DNA of 64,000 nucleotides from Maridesulfovibrio zosterae DSM 11974 (GCF_000425265.1 NZ_KE384342.1:186001-250000); one strand, 5' to 3'; positions 1 through 9,067 are shown, numbered from the stretch's first letter. Notes: generated by a model not told the origin, from the sequence alone. Numbers and translations: made by a program.

Positions 1-199
1 TCAAGAAAGAAAAGCAAAAGAAGCAGCGGAACAGGAAGTCGTTCGAAAGAAAGCTGAAGAAGAAGCTATGGAAAAGGCTCGTCAGGCTGAAGCTCAAAAG
101 CAGCAGGCAGAAGAAAATGCCACTGTTGCTGATGTGGACACTGATGAAGCTTCTAGCACTGATGAACTTAAGACCGAGACTGAAGGTAAGAAAGCATGA
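1..199 (+). CDS. tatB: C-terminal end of a TatB-like protein (partial)
   Basis: The window opens inside a reading frame that starts at base 2 in phase and ends with TGA at 197-199. The visible 65 residues are a charged tail rich in Glu, Lys, Ala and Gln, typical of the cytoplasmic amphipathic/coiled region of TatA/TatB proteins. The stop overlaps the tatC start codon (ATGA at 196-199), the usual arrangement of tatB and tatC. The membrane anchor that would confirm the family lies outside the window, so the identity rests on position and composition. Confidence 0.6.
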   Translation, partial: QERKAKEAAEQEVVRKKAEEEAMEKARQAEAQKQQAEENATVADVDTDEASSTDELKTETEGKKA

Positions 200-1392
200 G
201 TTCGACGGGGAAAGATTCTCCTGATGTAGAAAATGAGAGCCTTGAGAGCACTAAAAAGATTGAAGAAAATCTGGAAGATTCTGAAGAAAAGGCTCAGGAA
301 GTTCATACGGCAAAAGCAGAGGATAGTTCTGATGCCGGATTAGAGCATGGTTCTGACTTGCTTGATGAAAAAAGTTCTACCGAAGTTGCTGAAACAGGTG
401 AAGCTGAATCAGGTAATGGAGATGAAGAGCTAGACGAAGAAGAGTCTCCTATGACTTTTCTTGAACACCTTGAAGAGCTGCGCAAACGGTTTTTAAAAAT
501 ATTTGTTGCCTGTATAATCGGTTTTCTTGCATGCTATTCGTTTGCAAAACCTCTTTTTTCTCTGCTTATGGCTCCATTGGTAGCTGTACTTCCAGAGAAT
601 TCAACGCTTATTTTTACATCTCTTCCGGAAGGATTTGTAACTTATTTAAAAGTTGCTTTTGTTGCGGGTATTTTTACCGTCTCACCATATATTTTTGCCC
701 AGGTGTGGGGATTCATTGCACCGGGACTATATGAGCATGAGCGTAAATGGATGATCCCTCTTGCATTTCTGTCCGCATTCTTTTTTGTTGGCGGTGCTCT
801 GTTTGGCTATTACGTAGTTTTTCCTTTTGGCTGTGAATTTTTTATGGGTTTTGCAGATGAATTCATAAGGCCAATGCCCACTTTGCGAGAATATTTAGGC
901 TTTTCGCTTAAATTACTTTTTGCTTTTGGCGTTATCTTCGAACTGCCGTTGTTTATTTTCTTTCTTTCACGTTTAGGTGTAGTCACTGCTGAAGGACTGC
1001 GTTCTAAGCGTAAATATGCTATTTTGGTTTGCTTCATTGTTTCAGCAATATTGACACCACCAGATGTTATGACCCAGAGTCTTATGGCTGGGCCACTTAT
1101 TTTGCTTTATGAAATAGGCATCTGGGTTGCTTACTTTTTTGGCAAGCGAGGTGGTCGCAAACTCAAAAATGAACAGCATCATGGCGGAAATGATGATCCA
1201 GATGATTCCGGTCCAGACGGTGGTTCTGTCAGCAATGCCGGTAACGAAGATTCTGATACTTCAGTTGATTCTGAAGGCATTCAAGAGCAGGCTGTAAAGC
1301 AGATAAATGAATCTGAGCCTGAAGAAAAAAAGAAAAGAGATAAGTCCAGTGATTCAGCCGCAGGCTATGACGAGGACATGATTGAAATGTAA
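196..1392 (+). CDS. tatC: Sec-independent protein translocase TatC with acidic extensions
   Basis: TatC is the polytopic inner-membrane receptor of the twin-arginine pathway that binds RR signal peptides with TatB. The family signature MTFLEHLEELRKRF begins near residue 87 and is followed by six hydrophobic segments ending near residue 315. The protein has 398 residues, against about 250 for typical TatC. The excess is a roughly 85-residue Glu/Asp/Ser-rich N-terminal extension and a roughly 85-residue charged C-terminal tail, both predicted disordered and cytoplasmic. The start overlaps the tatB stop. A start at the internal Met of MTFLEH would give a standard-size protein, but the overlap with tatB favours the long form. 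Confidence 0.93.
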   Translation: MSSTGKDSPDVENESLESTKKIEENLEDSEEKAQEVHTAKAEDSSDAGLEHGSDLLDEKSSTEVAETGEAESGNGDEELDEEESPMTFLEHLEELRKRFLKIFVACIIGFLACYSFAKPLFSLLMAPLVAVLPENSTLIFTSLPEGFVTYLKVAFVAGIFTVSPYIFAQVWGFIAPGLYEHERKWMIPLAFLSAFFFVGGALFGYYVVFPFGCEFFMGFADEFIRPMPTLREYLGFSLKLLFAFGVIFELPLFIFFLSRLGVVTAEGLRSKRKYAILVCFIVSAILTPPDVMTQSLMAGPLILLYEIGIWVAYFFGKRGGRKLKNEQHHGGNDDPDDSGPDGGSVSNAGNEDSDTSVDSEGIQEQAVKQINESEPEEKKKRDKSSDSAAGYDEDMIEM

Positions 1393-1432
1393 TTGCTGCC
1401 AATATGGCAGCATCAGATAAGCGAGGTTGATT

Positions 1433-2020
1433 TTGACTCAGAGATCCGCATCTATTGCCCGTACTACAAAAGAAACTGATATTGATTTGTCTGTAAATCT
1501 TGATGGTGAAGGTCGAAGCGATATTTCAACCGGAGTTGGATTCGCTGATCATATGCTCACCCTGATGAGTTTCTGGGCTGGATTTGATCTTGATCTCAAG
1601 TGTAAAGGTGATCTCGAAATAGATTCTCATCATACCTTGGAAGATATTGCTATAGTGCTTGGCCAGGCGATGGTTGAAGCCATGGGAGACAAAAAAGGTA
1701 TTAATCGTATCGGTTTTGCTAAAGTTCCTATGGATGAATCTCTTGTCGAAGTTGTTATTGATCTTTCAGGGAGAGCATATCTTGTGTATGATGATGATAT
1801 TCTGCCTCCTATTATAGCTGGCGATGAAAAAGATGTGTGGCGTGAATTTTTTAAATCTCTGGCTTTCAAGGCCGGAATGAATTTACATATCAAGTTTGAA
1901 TACGGACGTAACGGCCATCACCTTCTGGAAGGTGCTTTCAAGGCTTTGGGGTTGGCATTCAGACAGGCTCTGTCGGTTGATCGGCAGGGTGTATCAAGTA
2001 CAAAAGGGAGTCTAGACTAA
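1433..2020 (+). CDS. hisB: Imidazoleglycerol-phosphate dehydratase (HisB)
   Basis: It converts imidazole glycerol phosphate to imidazole acetol phosphate in histidine synthesis. The metal-binding motifs FADHML (near residue 40), DSHHTLED (near 67) and [16 protein letters not shown] (near 160) are present, and the length (195 residues) is normal for the monofunctional enzyme. A TTG at 1427 is possible, but the AAGCGAGG ribosome site at 1419-1426 would touch it. The TTG at 1433 has correct spacing and gives [16 protein letters not shown], which matches family N-termini. It lies between tatC and a lipoprotein gene and overlaps the latter by one base. Confidence 0.95.
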   Translation: MTQRSASIARTTKETDIDLSVNLDGEGRSDISTGVGFADHMLTLMSFWAGFDLDLKCKGDLEIDSHHTLEDIAIVLGQAMVEAMGDKKGINRIGFAKVPMDESLVEVVIDLSGRAYLVYDDDILPPIIAGDEKDVWREFFKSLAFKAGMNLHIKFEYGRNGHHLLEGAFKALGLAFRQALSVDRQGVSSTKGSLD

Positions 2021-2676
2021 TGAAGCGACTTGTCCATCTGTTTATGACATGTGTTCTTGCTCTTGCTCTGCTGAGCGGGTGTGCAAGTAAAAGCGAAGTT
2101 GTAAAGCTCCCTCGTCCTGTTGGCACCATTGCTATTGCCGGCTTTACAAATCCTGTTTTTAACTGGGAGCTTTTAGCTGGATATCTTCCTCAGGAAGGAA
2201 GGCCTATTAAGGCTGATGTCCTGCAGCAGCTTGATGCTAAAATGGTTGGAGTCCTTTCCAAACATGGCGTGACTGGTTATGCCCGTCCGGCAATTACTCG
2301 TCAGTGTCAGGAAATTGAAGTTTTTGAAAATATGGGGACTAGACGTCAAGCTGCGTTTGCTTACTGGGTAAAAGTAGGTGAGTGCATGACAGCTGATTAT
2401 ATTCTGGTGCCGCAAATTCTTTTTTGGCAGGACCTTCGTGGAATGCAGAAGGCAGATTATAATATTCAGCCTGCATCTGTTATTATTGATCTTTACCTTA
2501 TCGACGTTAACAACAAGCGTATTGTCAGAAGATTTCATTTTGATGAAACTCAGCAGCCTTTATCTGAAAACGTGCTCAATGCTGGGACGTTTTTCAAACG
2601 TGGCGGTAAATGGGTAAAAGCTATGGATCTTGCTGATGAGGCTCTTGATAATGGACTTATGGAGCTTGGTTTATGA
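2020..2676 (+). CDS. Conserved lipoprotein of unknown function
   Basis: The 218-residue product begins with a type II signal peptide ending in the lipobox LLSGC, so Cys21 should be lipidated. The residue after it is Ala, which predicts outer-membrane sorting by Lol rules. The mature part has no motif I can name. It contains a segment with paired cysteines (RQCQEIEVF and [15 protein letters not shown]) and ends as a small alpha/beta-like domain, vaguely reminiscent of LpoB/GNA1162-type periplasmic domains, but I would not assign one. It overlaps hisB by 1 base and hisA by 4, so it is co-translated with histidine genes without an evident metabolic link. Confidence 0.8.
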   Translation: MKRLVHLFMTCVLALALLSGCASKSEVVKLPRPVGTIAIAGFTNPVFNWELLAGYLPQEGRPIKADVLQQLDAKMVGVLSKHGVTGYARPAITRQCQEIEVFENMGTRRQAAFAYWVKVGECMTADYILVPQILFWQDLRGMQKADYNIQPASVIIDLYLIDVNNKRIVRRFHFDETQQPLSENVLNAGTFFKRGGKWVKAMDLADEALDNGLMELGL

Positions 2677-3401
2677 TTCTTTTTCCAGCTGTAGATATTA
2701 AAGACGGCGTATGTGTACGTCTTTCACAGGGGCAGGCGGATGCTGTTACTGTTTTTTCAAGTGACCCTGTTGCACAGGCAAACTATTGGGAAAACCAAGG
2801 TGCAAGGTATTTACATGTAGTTGATCTTGATGGAGCATTCAGCGGAATTCCTAAAAACTTTGATCTTATTAAAGAAATTTGTAATCAGCTCAGCATTCCT
2901 GTTCAGCTGGGTGGTGGTATTCGTGATATCGAAACGGCATCAAAGTATATTGAGGCTGGTGTCAAAAGACTTATCATAGGCACTATGGCTCTTGAAGATG
3001 AAGAAACTTTTGCAAAACTTTGTGCAAAATTTCCTGGGCAGATCGGGGTATCTCTTGATGCTGTAAATGGTCAGCTTAAATCCCGTGGCTGGGTTGAAGA
3101 TGCCGGAATTTCTATTTTGGATATTATCCCTCGTATGGAAGCAGCTGGTGCCGCTTTTATTATTTATACTGATATCAGCCGTGACGGAATGCAGACCGGG
3201 GTCAACTTGATCGCTTTGTCTGACCTTTGTGCTAAAACAAAGCTTCCTGTCATCGCAGCAGGCGGAGTTGCAACTCTTGAAGATGTTATCAATCTTCAGC
3301 CCTTAGTGTCGAAAGGCTTAGAGGGTGCTGTTTCGGGTCAGGCCATTTATACTGGTTCCCTTGATTTTGTCGAGGCAATAGAGTGGATTGAAAATAATTA
3401 G
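2673..3401 (+). CDS. hisA: ProFAR isomerase HisA
   Basis: It isomerises N'-[(5'-phosphoribosyl)formimino]-AICAR ribonucleotide (the Amadori step of histidine synthesis) and has a half-barrel-duplicated TIM fold. The N-terminal catalytic Asp is in [12 protein letters not shown]. The phosphate loops VQLGGGIRD (near residue 78) and VIAAGGV (near 193) and the second Asp in [10 protein letters not shown] (near 165) are visible. The length of 242 is normal. The start overlaps the lipoprotein stop (ATGA). Its product is used by HisF/HisH, encoded about 55 kb away at the other end of the window. Confidence 0.95.
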   Translation: MILFPAVDIKDGVCVRLSQGQADAVTVFSSDPVAQANYWENQGARYLHVVDLDGAFSGIPKNFDLIKEICNQLSIPVQLGGGIRDIETASKYIEAGVKRLIIGTMALEDEETFAKLCAKFPGQIGVSLDAVNGQLKSRGWVEDAGISILDIIPRMEAAGAAFIIYTDISRDGMQTGVNLIALSDLCAKTKLPVIAAGGVATLEDVINLQPLVSKGLEGAVSGQAIYTGSLDFVEAIEWIENN

Positions 3402-3410
3402 GAGATTCAA

Positions 3411-3617
3411 TTGAAAACTATAGAAGTAAAAGGCATGAGCTGCCAGCATTGTGTCAGTTCTGTTGAAAAAGTTCTTAGTGGTATTGATGGACTTATTAAT
3501 GTTAAAGTCAGCCTTGAAAATGGTTGTGCAACCTTTGATGAAAGCAGTCCAGTTGAAGTCGATAAAATTAAAGAAATGATCAATAAAATTGGATTTGAAG
3601 CAGGAGAAATTAAATAG
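3411..3617 (+). CDS. Small heavy-metal-associated (CopZ-like) protein
   Basis: This 68-residue single-domain HMA protein carries the metal-binding motif GMSCQHC at residues 8-14 and the ferredoxin-like beta-alpha-beta pattern of copper chaperones. It starts with TTG at 3411, preceded by GGAG at 3401-3404 directly after the hisA stop, so it is the last gene of the tat-his operon and is followed by a terminator. No P-type ATPase is nearby. The metal is probably Cu(I), inferred from family only. Confidence 0.85.
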   Translation: MKTIEVKGMSCQHCVSSVEKVLSGIDGLINVKVSLENGCATFDESSPVEVDKIKEMINKIGFEAGEIK

Positions 3618-3644
3618 CCTGCTAGAAAATATACTTTTTAAAGG

Positions 3645-3683
3645 CCTGTAACAGTATAGCTGTTGCAGGTTTTTGTTTTTTTG
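3645..3683 (+). terminator. Rho-independent terminator after the tat-his operon
   Basis: An imperfect 10-bp stem (CCTGTAACAG / CTGTTGCAGG) with a 5-base loop is followed by a T-rich tract. It closes the operon ending with the HMA gene. The rest of the 3618-3940 gap is AT-rich and must hold the promoter of the next gene; I see no clear -35/-10 pair or other feature in it. Confidence 0.8.
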
Positions 3684-3940
3684 AGCTTTCGGGACTCAGT
3701 GGTTTGTAGATTCTATATATTAAATAAAAAATATTTGGACTTATTGATATTAAGTCAGAGCATTTTTTAAGAGGGTATGAGAATTTGATTTTAGGTCTTT
3801 ATAAGTTAAAAGTAGAGTAGTTAATACTGTGCACGTACTTGCCTTTATTTGGTAAAATGATTAATTGCTAGACCAAAGACAATTCCCCTTCTTTGAATTT
3901 TTTTCAGAAGTTATATTAATCTCAAACAGAGGTTTGGTTC

Positions 3941-5647
3941 ATGTCAGAACATGTAGTTGTCATTGGTGCTGTCGCACTTGGTCCTAAAGCTGCTTGCCGT
4001 TTTAAAAGAATCAGGCAGGACGCGAAAGTAACTCTTATTGATAGAGATGAAATTTTTTCATATGGCGGTTGTGGGATTCCCTATTTTGTTTCCGGCGATG
4101 TCTCGGATGCAAATCAGCTTCGCACTACCGCTTTTCATATGGTTCGGGATGAGCCTTTTTTTCATGATATTAAAGGGGTAGATGTCCTTTCAGGAACAGA
4201 AGCTACTAAAATAGACCGTGCAAAAAAACAGGTTCATATTAAAAATTTAAAGTCTGGCGCAGAGTCTGTACTCGATTATGATCAGCTTGTAATAGCAACC
4301 GGGGCAACTCCCCGTAAGCTTAATCTGCCAGGTGAAGAGCTTGAAAATGTATTTTATGTCGGCAATATGCATGATGCTGAGAAAATAAAGCAGGGCATTA
4401 CCAAAGGTAAATATGCCAAGGCTGTTGTCGTTGGCGCTGGTTTTATCGGCCTTGAAATGGCGGAAGCATTTGCAGATATGTGGGGAATTGAAACTACTGT
4501 TGTTGAAATTTTTGATCAGATTCTGCCGCGTATGTGCAGTCCCGTACTGGCTAAAATGGGCCAGAACCATATGGAAGAGCAGGGTGTTGCTTTTAAGCTC
4601 GGTCAGACCGTGGCCAGCATTGAAGGCAATGGTAAAGTCGAAAAGGTTGTAACCTCTGATGGCGAAGTCGAAGCTGACATTGTAATTGTTTCGGCCGGTG
4701 TAATTCCAAATGATAAATTAGCTCGTGAGTGTGGCCTTGATTGCAGTGAACGTGGTGGTATTCTTGTTGATGAATCCATGCGCACATCTGATTCTGCAAT
4801 TTTTTCAGGCGGTGACTGCGTTATTATCAAGAATGCTGTTGACGGTTCTCCCATGTTTTTACCTATGGGCTCTATGGCTAATAGACAGGGACGAGTGATC
4901 GGAAGCAACCTTGCCGGTCACAGTGAAACATTTCCCCCAGCAGCTGGTTCTTGGGTTGTAAAGATTTTTGAGCGCGCTATGTCAGGTACTGGCATGAGCC
5001 TTGGAGCTGCTAGACAGGCCGGGTTTGACGCTATAAGCGTTTTGTTGATCATGGCTGATAGAGCTCATTTTTATCCAGAGAAGGATATGATGACTCTGGA
5101 AATGGTTGTTGATAAAGCTACCAGACGTGTTCTTGGCCTACAGGGGTATTCTGCAGGTGGTGACGCAATGGTAGGGCGTATTAATGCTGTTGCTGCTCTA
5201 ATGAAATTTCAGCCTAAAATTGAAGATATCAGCAACCTTGAGGTCCCTTATTCTCCTCCTTTTGCTTCTGCAATGGATGTGCTTAATGCTATCGCAAACA
5301 TGGCAGATAATGCAATTTCAGGAATGAATCATGGTCATGGTCCTGATACTTTTGCCGAATACTGGGCAAATCGTGAAAGTGGAAAGTTTTGCTTTCTTGA
5401 TGTTCGAGAATCTGCAGATGCAGAACCATTTCTCAAAAAATATCCTGAATACTGGCACAACATTCCGCAGGGAGAGATTCCTAAACGTTATGAAGAGTTG
5501 CCCAAGGATAAAAAGTTGGTACTTGTCTGCAATACTGGTGGCCGCTCTTATGAAGCTCAAGTTATGCTCGATGCTTTAGGTTTTGAAGAAGTACATAATA
5601 CTCAGGGTGGTATGGCTGTTATCAAGGCTTATGGTGTTGATATTTGA
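3941..5647 (+). CDS. CoA-disulfide reductase/NADH oxidase-type flavoprotein fused to rhodanese
   Basis: The 568-residue protein has a pyridine nucleotide-disulfide oxidoreductase core (about 1-330), a dimerisation domain (335-450) and a C-terminal rhodanese domain (about 465-565). The single redox Cys of the CoA-disulfide reductase class is in SYGGCGIPYFVSG (near residue 44). The second nucleotide-binding motif VVVGAGFIGLEMAEA and the FAD motif SGGDCV are present. The rhodanese active-site loop is VCNTGGRS. Such fusions act as NAD(P)H-dependent CoA-persulfide/polysulfide reductases. The first Rossmann motif reads IGAVALGPKAA instead of the usual GGVAxGxxAA. The gene is monocistronic with a terminator at each end. 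Confidence 0.88.
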   Translation: MSEHVVVIGAVALGPKAACRFKRIRQDAKVTLIDRDEIFSYGGCGIPYFVSGDVSDANQLRTTAFHMVRDEPFFHDIKGVDVLSGTEATKIDRAKKQVHIKNLKSGAESVLDYDQLVIATGATPRKLNLPGEELENVFYVGNMHDAEKIKQGITKGKYAKAVVVGAGFIGLEMAEAFADMWGIETTVVEIFDQILPRMCSPVLAKMGQNHMEEQGVAFKLGQTVASIEGNGKVEKVVTSDGEVEADIVIVSAGVIPNDKLARECGLDCSERGGILVDESMRTSDSAIFSGGDCVIIKNAVDGSPMFLPMGSMANRQGRVIGSNLAGHSETFPPAAGSWVVKIFERAMSGTGMSLGAARQAGFDAISVLLIMADRAHFYPEKDMMTLEMVVDKATRRVLGLQGYSAGGDAMVGRINAVAALMKFQPKIEDISNLEVPYSPPFASAMDVLNAIANMADNAISGMNHGHGPDTFAEYWANRESGKFCFLDVRESADAEPFLKKYPEYWHNIPQGEIPKRYEELPKDKKLVLVCNTGGRSYEAQVMLDALGFEEVHNTQGGMAVIKAYGVDI

Positions 5648-5670
5648 TTTTTTAGTTATATAGATTCTAC

Positions 5671-5704
5671 AGCCGCTTCCCTTAATCGGGAGGCGGCTTT
5701 TTTG
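5671..5704 (+). terminator. Rho-independent terminator
   Basis: The stem GCCGCTTCCC / GGGAGGCGGC (one G-U pair) with a short loop is followed by a T run. It ends the flavoprotein-rhodanese transcript. Confidence 0.88.
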
Positions 5705-5870
5705 TATTTCCAAATAATATTCTTCACAACTGGCTATAATTTTATTGTTCTATGTTGTAATTTATGAATTTAGTATTGCTATGAAGTTACATTTATTTTA
5801 TTGTCAAACTTATGTGAAAATATTCGTACTTGATATTTTTTAAATATTTTTCATTATGGAGAGAGGGTAT

Positions 5871-6266
5871 ATGAGGTTTCTTATTATTGATGACGATGAA
5901 ACCGTCCATATGTATTTGGAGCAGCTATTATCACCATATGCACGTCTAGATGCTGTTTTTAGTGGGGCTGAAGCTATAGATAAATATCAGGAAGCTTATG
6001 CTGAGAAAGATCCTTATAGCACTATTTTTATGGATATTCTTATGCCTGAGATGGATGGGCACGAGGTTACAAAAAAATTGCGGGACCTTGAAAAAAGTAT
6101 GAATGTAGATGGACCAGATGAATTTAAGTTGGTTATGATCACTTCGCTTAAGGATACAAAAAATGTTAGTCAGGCATTTTTTAAGGGTTGTGCCAGTTGT
6201 TATATTGTTAAGCCTTTTAATAAAGTTCAAGTAATGAATGAGTTACGCGAAAACAATGTTCTATAG
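5871..6266 (+). CDS. Single-domain response regulator (CheY-like)
   Basis: This is a 131-residue stand-alone receiver domain. The acidic pocket is in LIIDDDE (residues 5-10), the phospho-acceptor is Asp55 in FMDILMPEMDG, and the conserved Thr/Ser (MITSL) and Lys114 (IVKPF) are present. There is no output domain, so it acts by protein contact or in a phosphorelay. An ATG at 5856 is in frame, but the GGAGAGAGG site at 5858-5867 points to ATG 5871. The histidine kinase at 6633 may be its partner; this is inference from proximity. Confidence 0.9.
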   Translation: MRFLIIDDDETVHMYLEQLLSPYARLDAVFSGAEAIDKYQEAYAEKDPYSTIFMDILMPEMDGHEVTKKLRDLEKSMNVDGPDEFKLVMITSLKDTKNVSQAFFKGCASCYIVKPFNKVQVMNELRENNVL

Positions 6267-6288
6267 TTTTAGTTAAAATTAATTTTTA

Positions 6289-6317
6289 AGCGGTCAGGAA
6301 ACTGGCCGCTTTTTTTT
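6289..6317 (+). terminator. Rho-independent terminator
   Basis: The stem AGCGGTCAG / CTGGCCGCT with a GAAA loop is followed by eight T residues. It separates the receiver gene from the downstream kinase. Confidence 0.9.
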
Positions 6318-6426
6318 GCATTATAGCTAGATTTTTATATGTCAGAGTTATGCTTATGTGCAGCGTATTGACTAGCTTCTTACTGTGGTTCATATTCCGT
6401 GCGGGTAGGGTTGATCCCGTAATAGA

Positions 6427-6567
6427 GTGGATGTAGATTCGAATGTTGCAATTGATTAGAGTAGTACTTCTTCACAAGTTGCTGAATTTAAAGTCTGATA
6501 TAGCATTATCAGGGACGAAGACGCATCAGCCGGAATTATGGGATCAATTGTGAATAATTTACAGTAA
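6427..6567 (+). pseudogene. Possible relic of a small coding sequence
   Basis: Within the 6318-6632 gap one frame reads as protein-like sequence interrupted by two stops (TAG at 6457, TGA at 6496). Its three pieces are VDVDSNVAID, SSTSSQVAEFKV and YSIIRDEDASAGIMGSIVNN. The composition and the final hydrophobic helix resemble short motility-type proteins of about 45 residues, but this is only an impression. No start codon with a convincing ribosome site is visible. It may be a decayed gene or chance. The rest of the gap shows nothing else I can name. Confidence 0.3.
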
Positions 6568-6632
6568 TCCTTTTTAACAAGCTTACTTTCAATAATTAAT
6601 TCAATTATGTGCATATTGTTTTGGAGTTTTAA

Positions 6633-8615
6633 ATGAATACCATAAGCGGCCTTCGCGAAGAAGGTCTTAATAAAGAGCTTGAGGCTGCACTTGCTAGAGT
6701 CGCCGTTCTAGAGAATAAATTATGTTCAATTTATGACTCTGATCCAAGTCTATCTGAAAATAAAATGGTTTTGTCTAAAGCTGAGTCTTATGTGCATCTG
6801 GTTGAAAATATTGATCAAGGTGTTCTCGTTTTAGATGAAAATTTTGATTATATTTTTGTAAATCAGAGTGCTTTACAGATTTTTAAAACAAGTCATGATG
6901 ATTTTGATATACCCAGTTTATTCCATGCATTGTCCGAAACTGCACAGCAAAATATATATGAATTGCTTGTTCGGCAGAAAATTTCCAGAGCTATTGAAAA
7001 AATTGAATGTGATCTTGTCGTAGACTCTGGAGAAATTCTTTTTTTGTATCTTAAATTTATTCCAGTCTTTGATTCTGATTGCAGGTATGAAGGTGTTCAG
7101 ATTGTCATAACTGATATAACCGAAGAGCGTGTAGTCAAACAGGCATTGAAGCGGTCAGAAAAACTTTATAAAGCTCTATTTGATGGGGCAGGTGATGCTA
7201 TATTTGTTCATGATGAAGGAGGAACTTTTATAGATGCTAATAATGTTGCCTGTGATCGTTTAGGGTACTCCCTTGATGAAATTTTAAAAATGACACCTGA
7301 TGATTTAATAAGCAGACGTTCAAGTAGGAATTTTATTTTTAATAGTGATAACCATGTTAATTTTATTGAGCATAGTACGAAAAATGGTAATAAAATTTTA
7401 GTTGAAGTAAATTCACGAAGGGTTGATTTTGACGGTGAAAATAAAATTTTAACAATCGCAAGAGATATTACAGATAGGATTGATGCCGATAAAAGAGCTG
7501 TTTTAAATAGGAATAGATTAAGGGCTCTCTATGAGATGGCTCATATGAATGAGTCTTCATCGTCTGTATTTTTCGATTTTGCTCTTAGCAAAGGAGTAGA
7601 GCTTTCACAAAGTGAACTTGGATTTATCACTCTTTTGACAGGGCACGGCAATAGTACAGGGTTTTGTTATTGGAGCAGTCTGAGCCACTATGGAAAGAAA
7701 AATATGCTTCCTGAACCCGAAAGTATAGATGTCTGTGGAATATGGAAAGAAGCTGTTGTCAAGCGCAGCCCTGTTCTTGAAAATTCAGTTGAACCAGATA
7801 GCTCGATATATCCATTCACAAGTGGTAGTGTTGAAAATTTTTTAGCTATTCCTATTCGCGAAACAGGGAAGGTGGTTGCCCTGGCTGTTTTTGTTAATAA
7901 GGATGGTGGTTATGATAGTGATAATGTAAGAAATTTGACCCTGCTTCTTGAAGGTATGTGGAATATTGTTGGCAAAAAGAAGTCTGAAGAGAAAGTACGC
8001 AAGTCATTGCTTGAAAAAGAAACTCTGCTTAAAGAGGTTCATCATCGAGTAAAAAATAATATGCAGGTTATATGCAGCCTACTGAACCTGCAAACGGATT
8101 ATATAAAAGATCCGCAGGATTTGGTGCTTATTAAGCATAGTATAGATCGGGTACGGTCAATGGCATACGTACATGAGCAGCTTTATAGATCTGATGATTT
8201 GAGCAGTATTGATTTTGGGAAGTATATTAAGGGGCTCGGGTCATCATTAATAAATTCATATGGCGCTGCTGGTAATGTAGAATTTGTAACTAGTCTTGAT
8301 TCTATTATGCTCCCAATTGAACAGGCGCTGCCGTGCGGTTTAATTGTAAATGAACTGCTTACCAACGCTATAACTCATGCTTTTCCAGAAGATTATATTC
8401 AGAAATCTAAAAGGATTTCTGTTAAACTGGAGTTTAGTGGTGAAAATATTTTTATGACTGTTTCTGACAACGGAATTGGAATTGAAAATGGTCTTGAACG
8501 TACTGGTAGCCTGGGGCATGTTCTGATTGATACACTTGTTAATCAGATTGAAGGTTCAATGAAGGCTTATTCAGATAATGGGGCCAAATTTGATCTGGTT
8601 TTCAAAATGAAATAA
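6633..8615 (+). CDS. PAS-PAS-GAF sensor histidine kinase, HisKA_2 type
   Basis: This soluble 660-residue kinase has no membrane segment. It has two PAS domains (about 45-170 and 178-288), a GAF domain (about 300-455), a HisKA_2 dimerisation domain with the motif EVHHRVKNNMQV (phospho-His near 470-471) and an HATPase domain (about 555-660) with NELLTNAITHAF and DNGIGI. HisKA_2/HWE kinases usually pair with single-domain or RNA-binding regulators, which fits the lone receiver encoded at 5871. The signal is unknown but intracellular. An N-terminal helix (residues 8-35) looks coiled-coil. Confidence 0.9.
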   Translation: MNTISGLREEGLNKELEAALARVAVLENKLCSIYDSDPSLSENKMVLSKAESYVHLVENIDQGVLVLDENFDYIFVNQSALQIFKTSHDDFDIPSLFHALSETAQQNIYELLVRQKISRAIEKIECDLVVDSGEILFLYLKFIPVFDSDCRYEGVQIVITDITEERVVKQALKRSEKLYKALFDGAGDAIFVHDEGGTFIDANNVACDRLGYSLDEILKMTPDDLISRRSSRNFIFNSDNHVNFIEHSTKNGNKILVEVNSRRVDFDGENKILTIARDITDRIDADKRAVLNRNRLRALYEMAHMNESSSSVFFDFALSKGVELSQSELGFITLLTGHGNSTGFCYWSSLSHYGKKNMLPEPESIDVCGIWKEAVVKRSPVLENSVEPDSSIYPFTSGSVENFLAIPIRETGKVVALAVFVNKDGGYDSDNVRNLTLLLEGMWNIVGKKKSEEKVRKSLLEKETLLKEVHHRVKNNMQVICSLLNLQTDYIKDPQDLVLIKHSIDRVRSMAYVHEQLYRSDDLSSIDFGKYIKGLGSSLINSYGAAGNVEFVTSLDSIMLPIEQALPCGLIVNELLTNAITHAFPEDYIQKSKRISVKLEFSGENIFMTVSDNGIGIENGLERTGSLGHVLIDTLVNQIEGSMKAYSDNGAKFDLVFKMK

Positions 8616-8616
8616 A

Positions 8617-8652
8617 AGTCCTCCTTTTAATGTCTTTTTTAAAAGGAGGACT
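8617..8652 (-). terminator. Hairpin between convergent genes, terminator for the minus strand
   Basis: A 12-bp perfect stem (AGTCCTCCTTTT / AAAAGGAGGACT) lies directly after the kinase stop. Read on the minus strand it is followed by TTTTATTT, so it can terminate the 59-residue gene. On the plus strand no T tract follows, although it may still protect the kinase mRNA 3' end. Confidence 0.65.
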
Positions 8653-8692
8653 AGTTGCTACTCACTACCATAGTATCCTCAACTCTATGTTT

Positions 8693-8872
8693 TTATCTTT
8701 TGTCCCGAGCCGAATTCATTTGTCTAAAATCGGCATTCATGATTGAACTGCGTCTATCCTGATTATACCAGCTGTCAGGTGTCATTACTAAATACTCATG
8801 TTTACTTATGATGTTTTTCATCATACACACTGGCAAATCCAATTTCTTCTTAACATTCTTGTCTTCCTTCAT
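8693..8872 (-). CDS. Unrecognised 59-residue basic protein
   Basis: On the minus strand an ATG (8870-8872) preceded by AAAAGGAGCG at good spacing opens a 59-codon frame ending in TAA. The product starts MKEDKNVKKKLDLPVC, has a central segment HEYLVMTPDSWYNQDRR, and is rich in Lys, Arg, Asp, Asn and Met with one Cys and one Trp. It has no signal peptide or membrane helix and no motif I recognise. The strong ribosome site, the terminator directly downstream and the balanced composition argue that it is real. It lies between the kinase and the phytase-like gene, which is on the same strand upstream. Confidence 0.6.
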   Translation of the reverse strand: MKEDKNVKKKLDLPVCMMKNIISKHEYLVMTPDSWYNQDRRSSIMNADFRQMNSARDKR

Positions 8873-9067
8873 AGGGCGCTCCTTTTCTATGAGTTGTATT
8901 TAGAAATATAATAACTCCTATTGCATGACAAAACAATGAATCTTTAAAAATAAATGATATAATTTTAGATTTTCCTTAAATAATCAATTCTTTCGCCGTG
9001 TTGACTAAAAGGCTGATTTAATTGTTTAAAAATGTTTTTATGTCTGTAAGTATAGAACATATTACGA

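Noticed and set aside
6483-6555. Overlapping 36-codon frame beginning MLQLIRVV in the gap before the kinase
   Set aside because: No ribosome site and no recognisable pattern; it overlaps the possible relic described separately.
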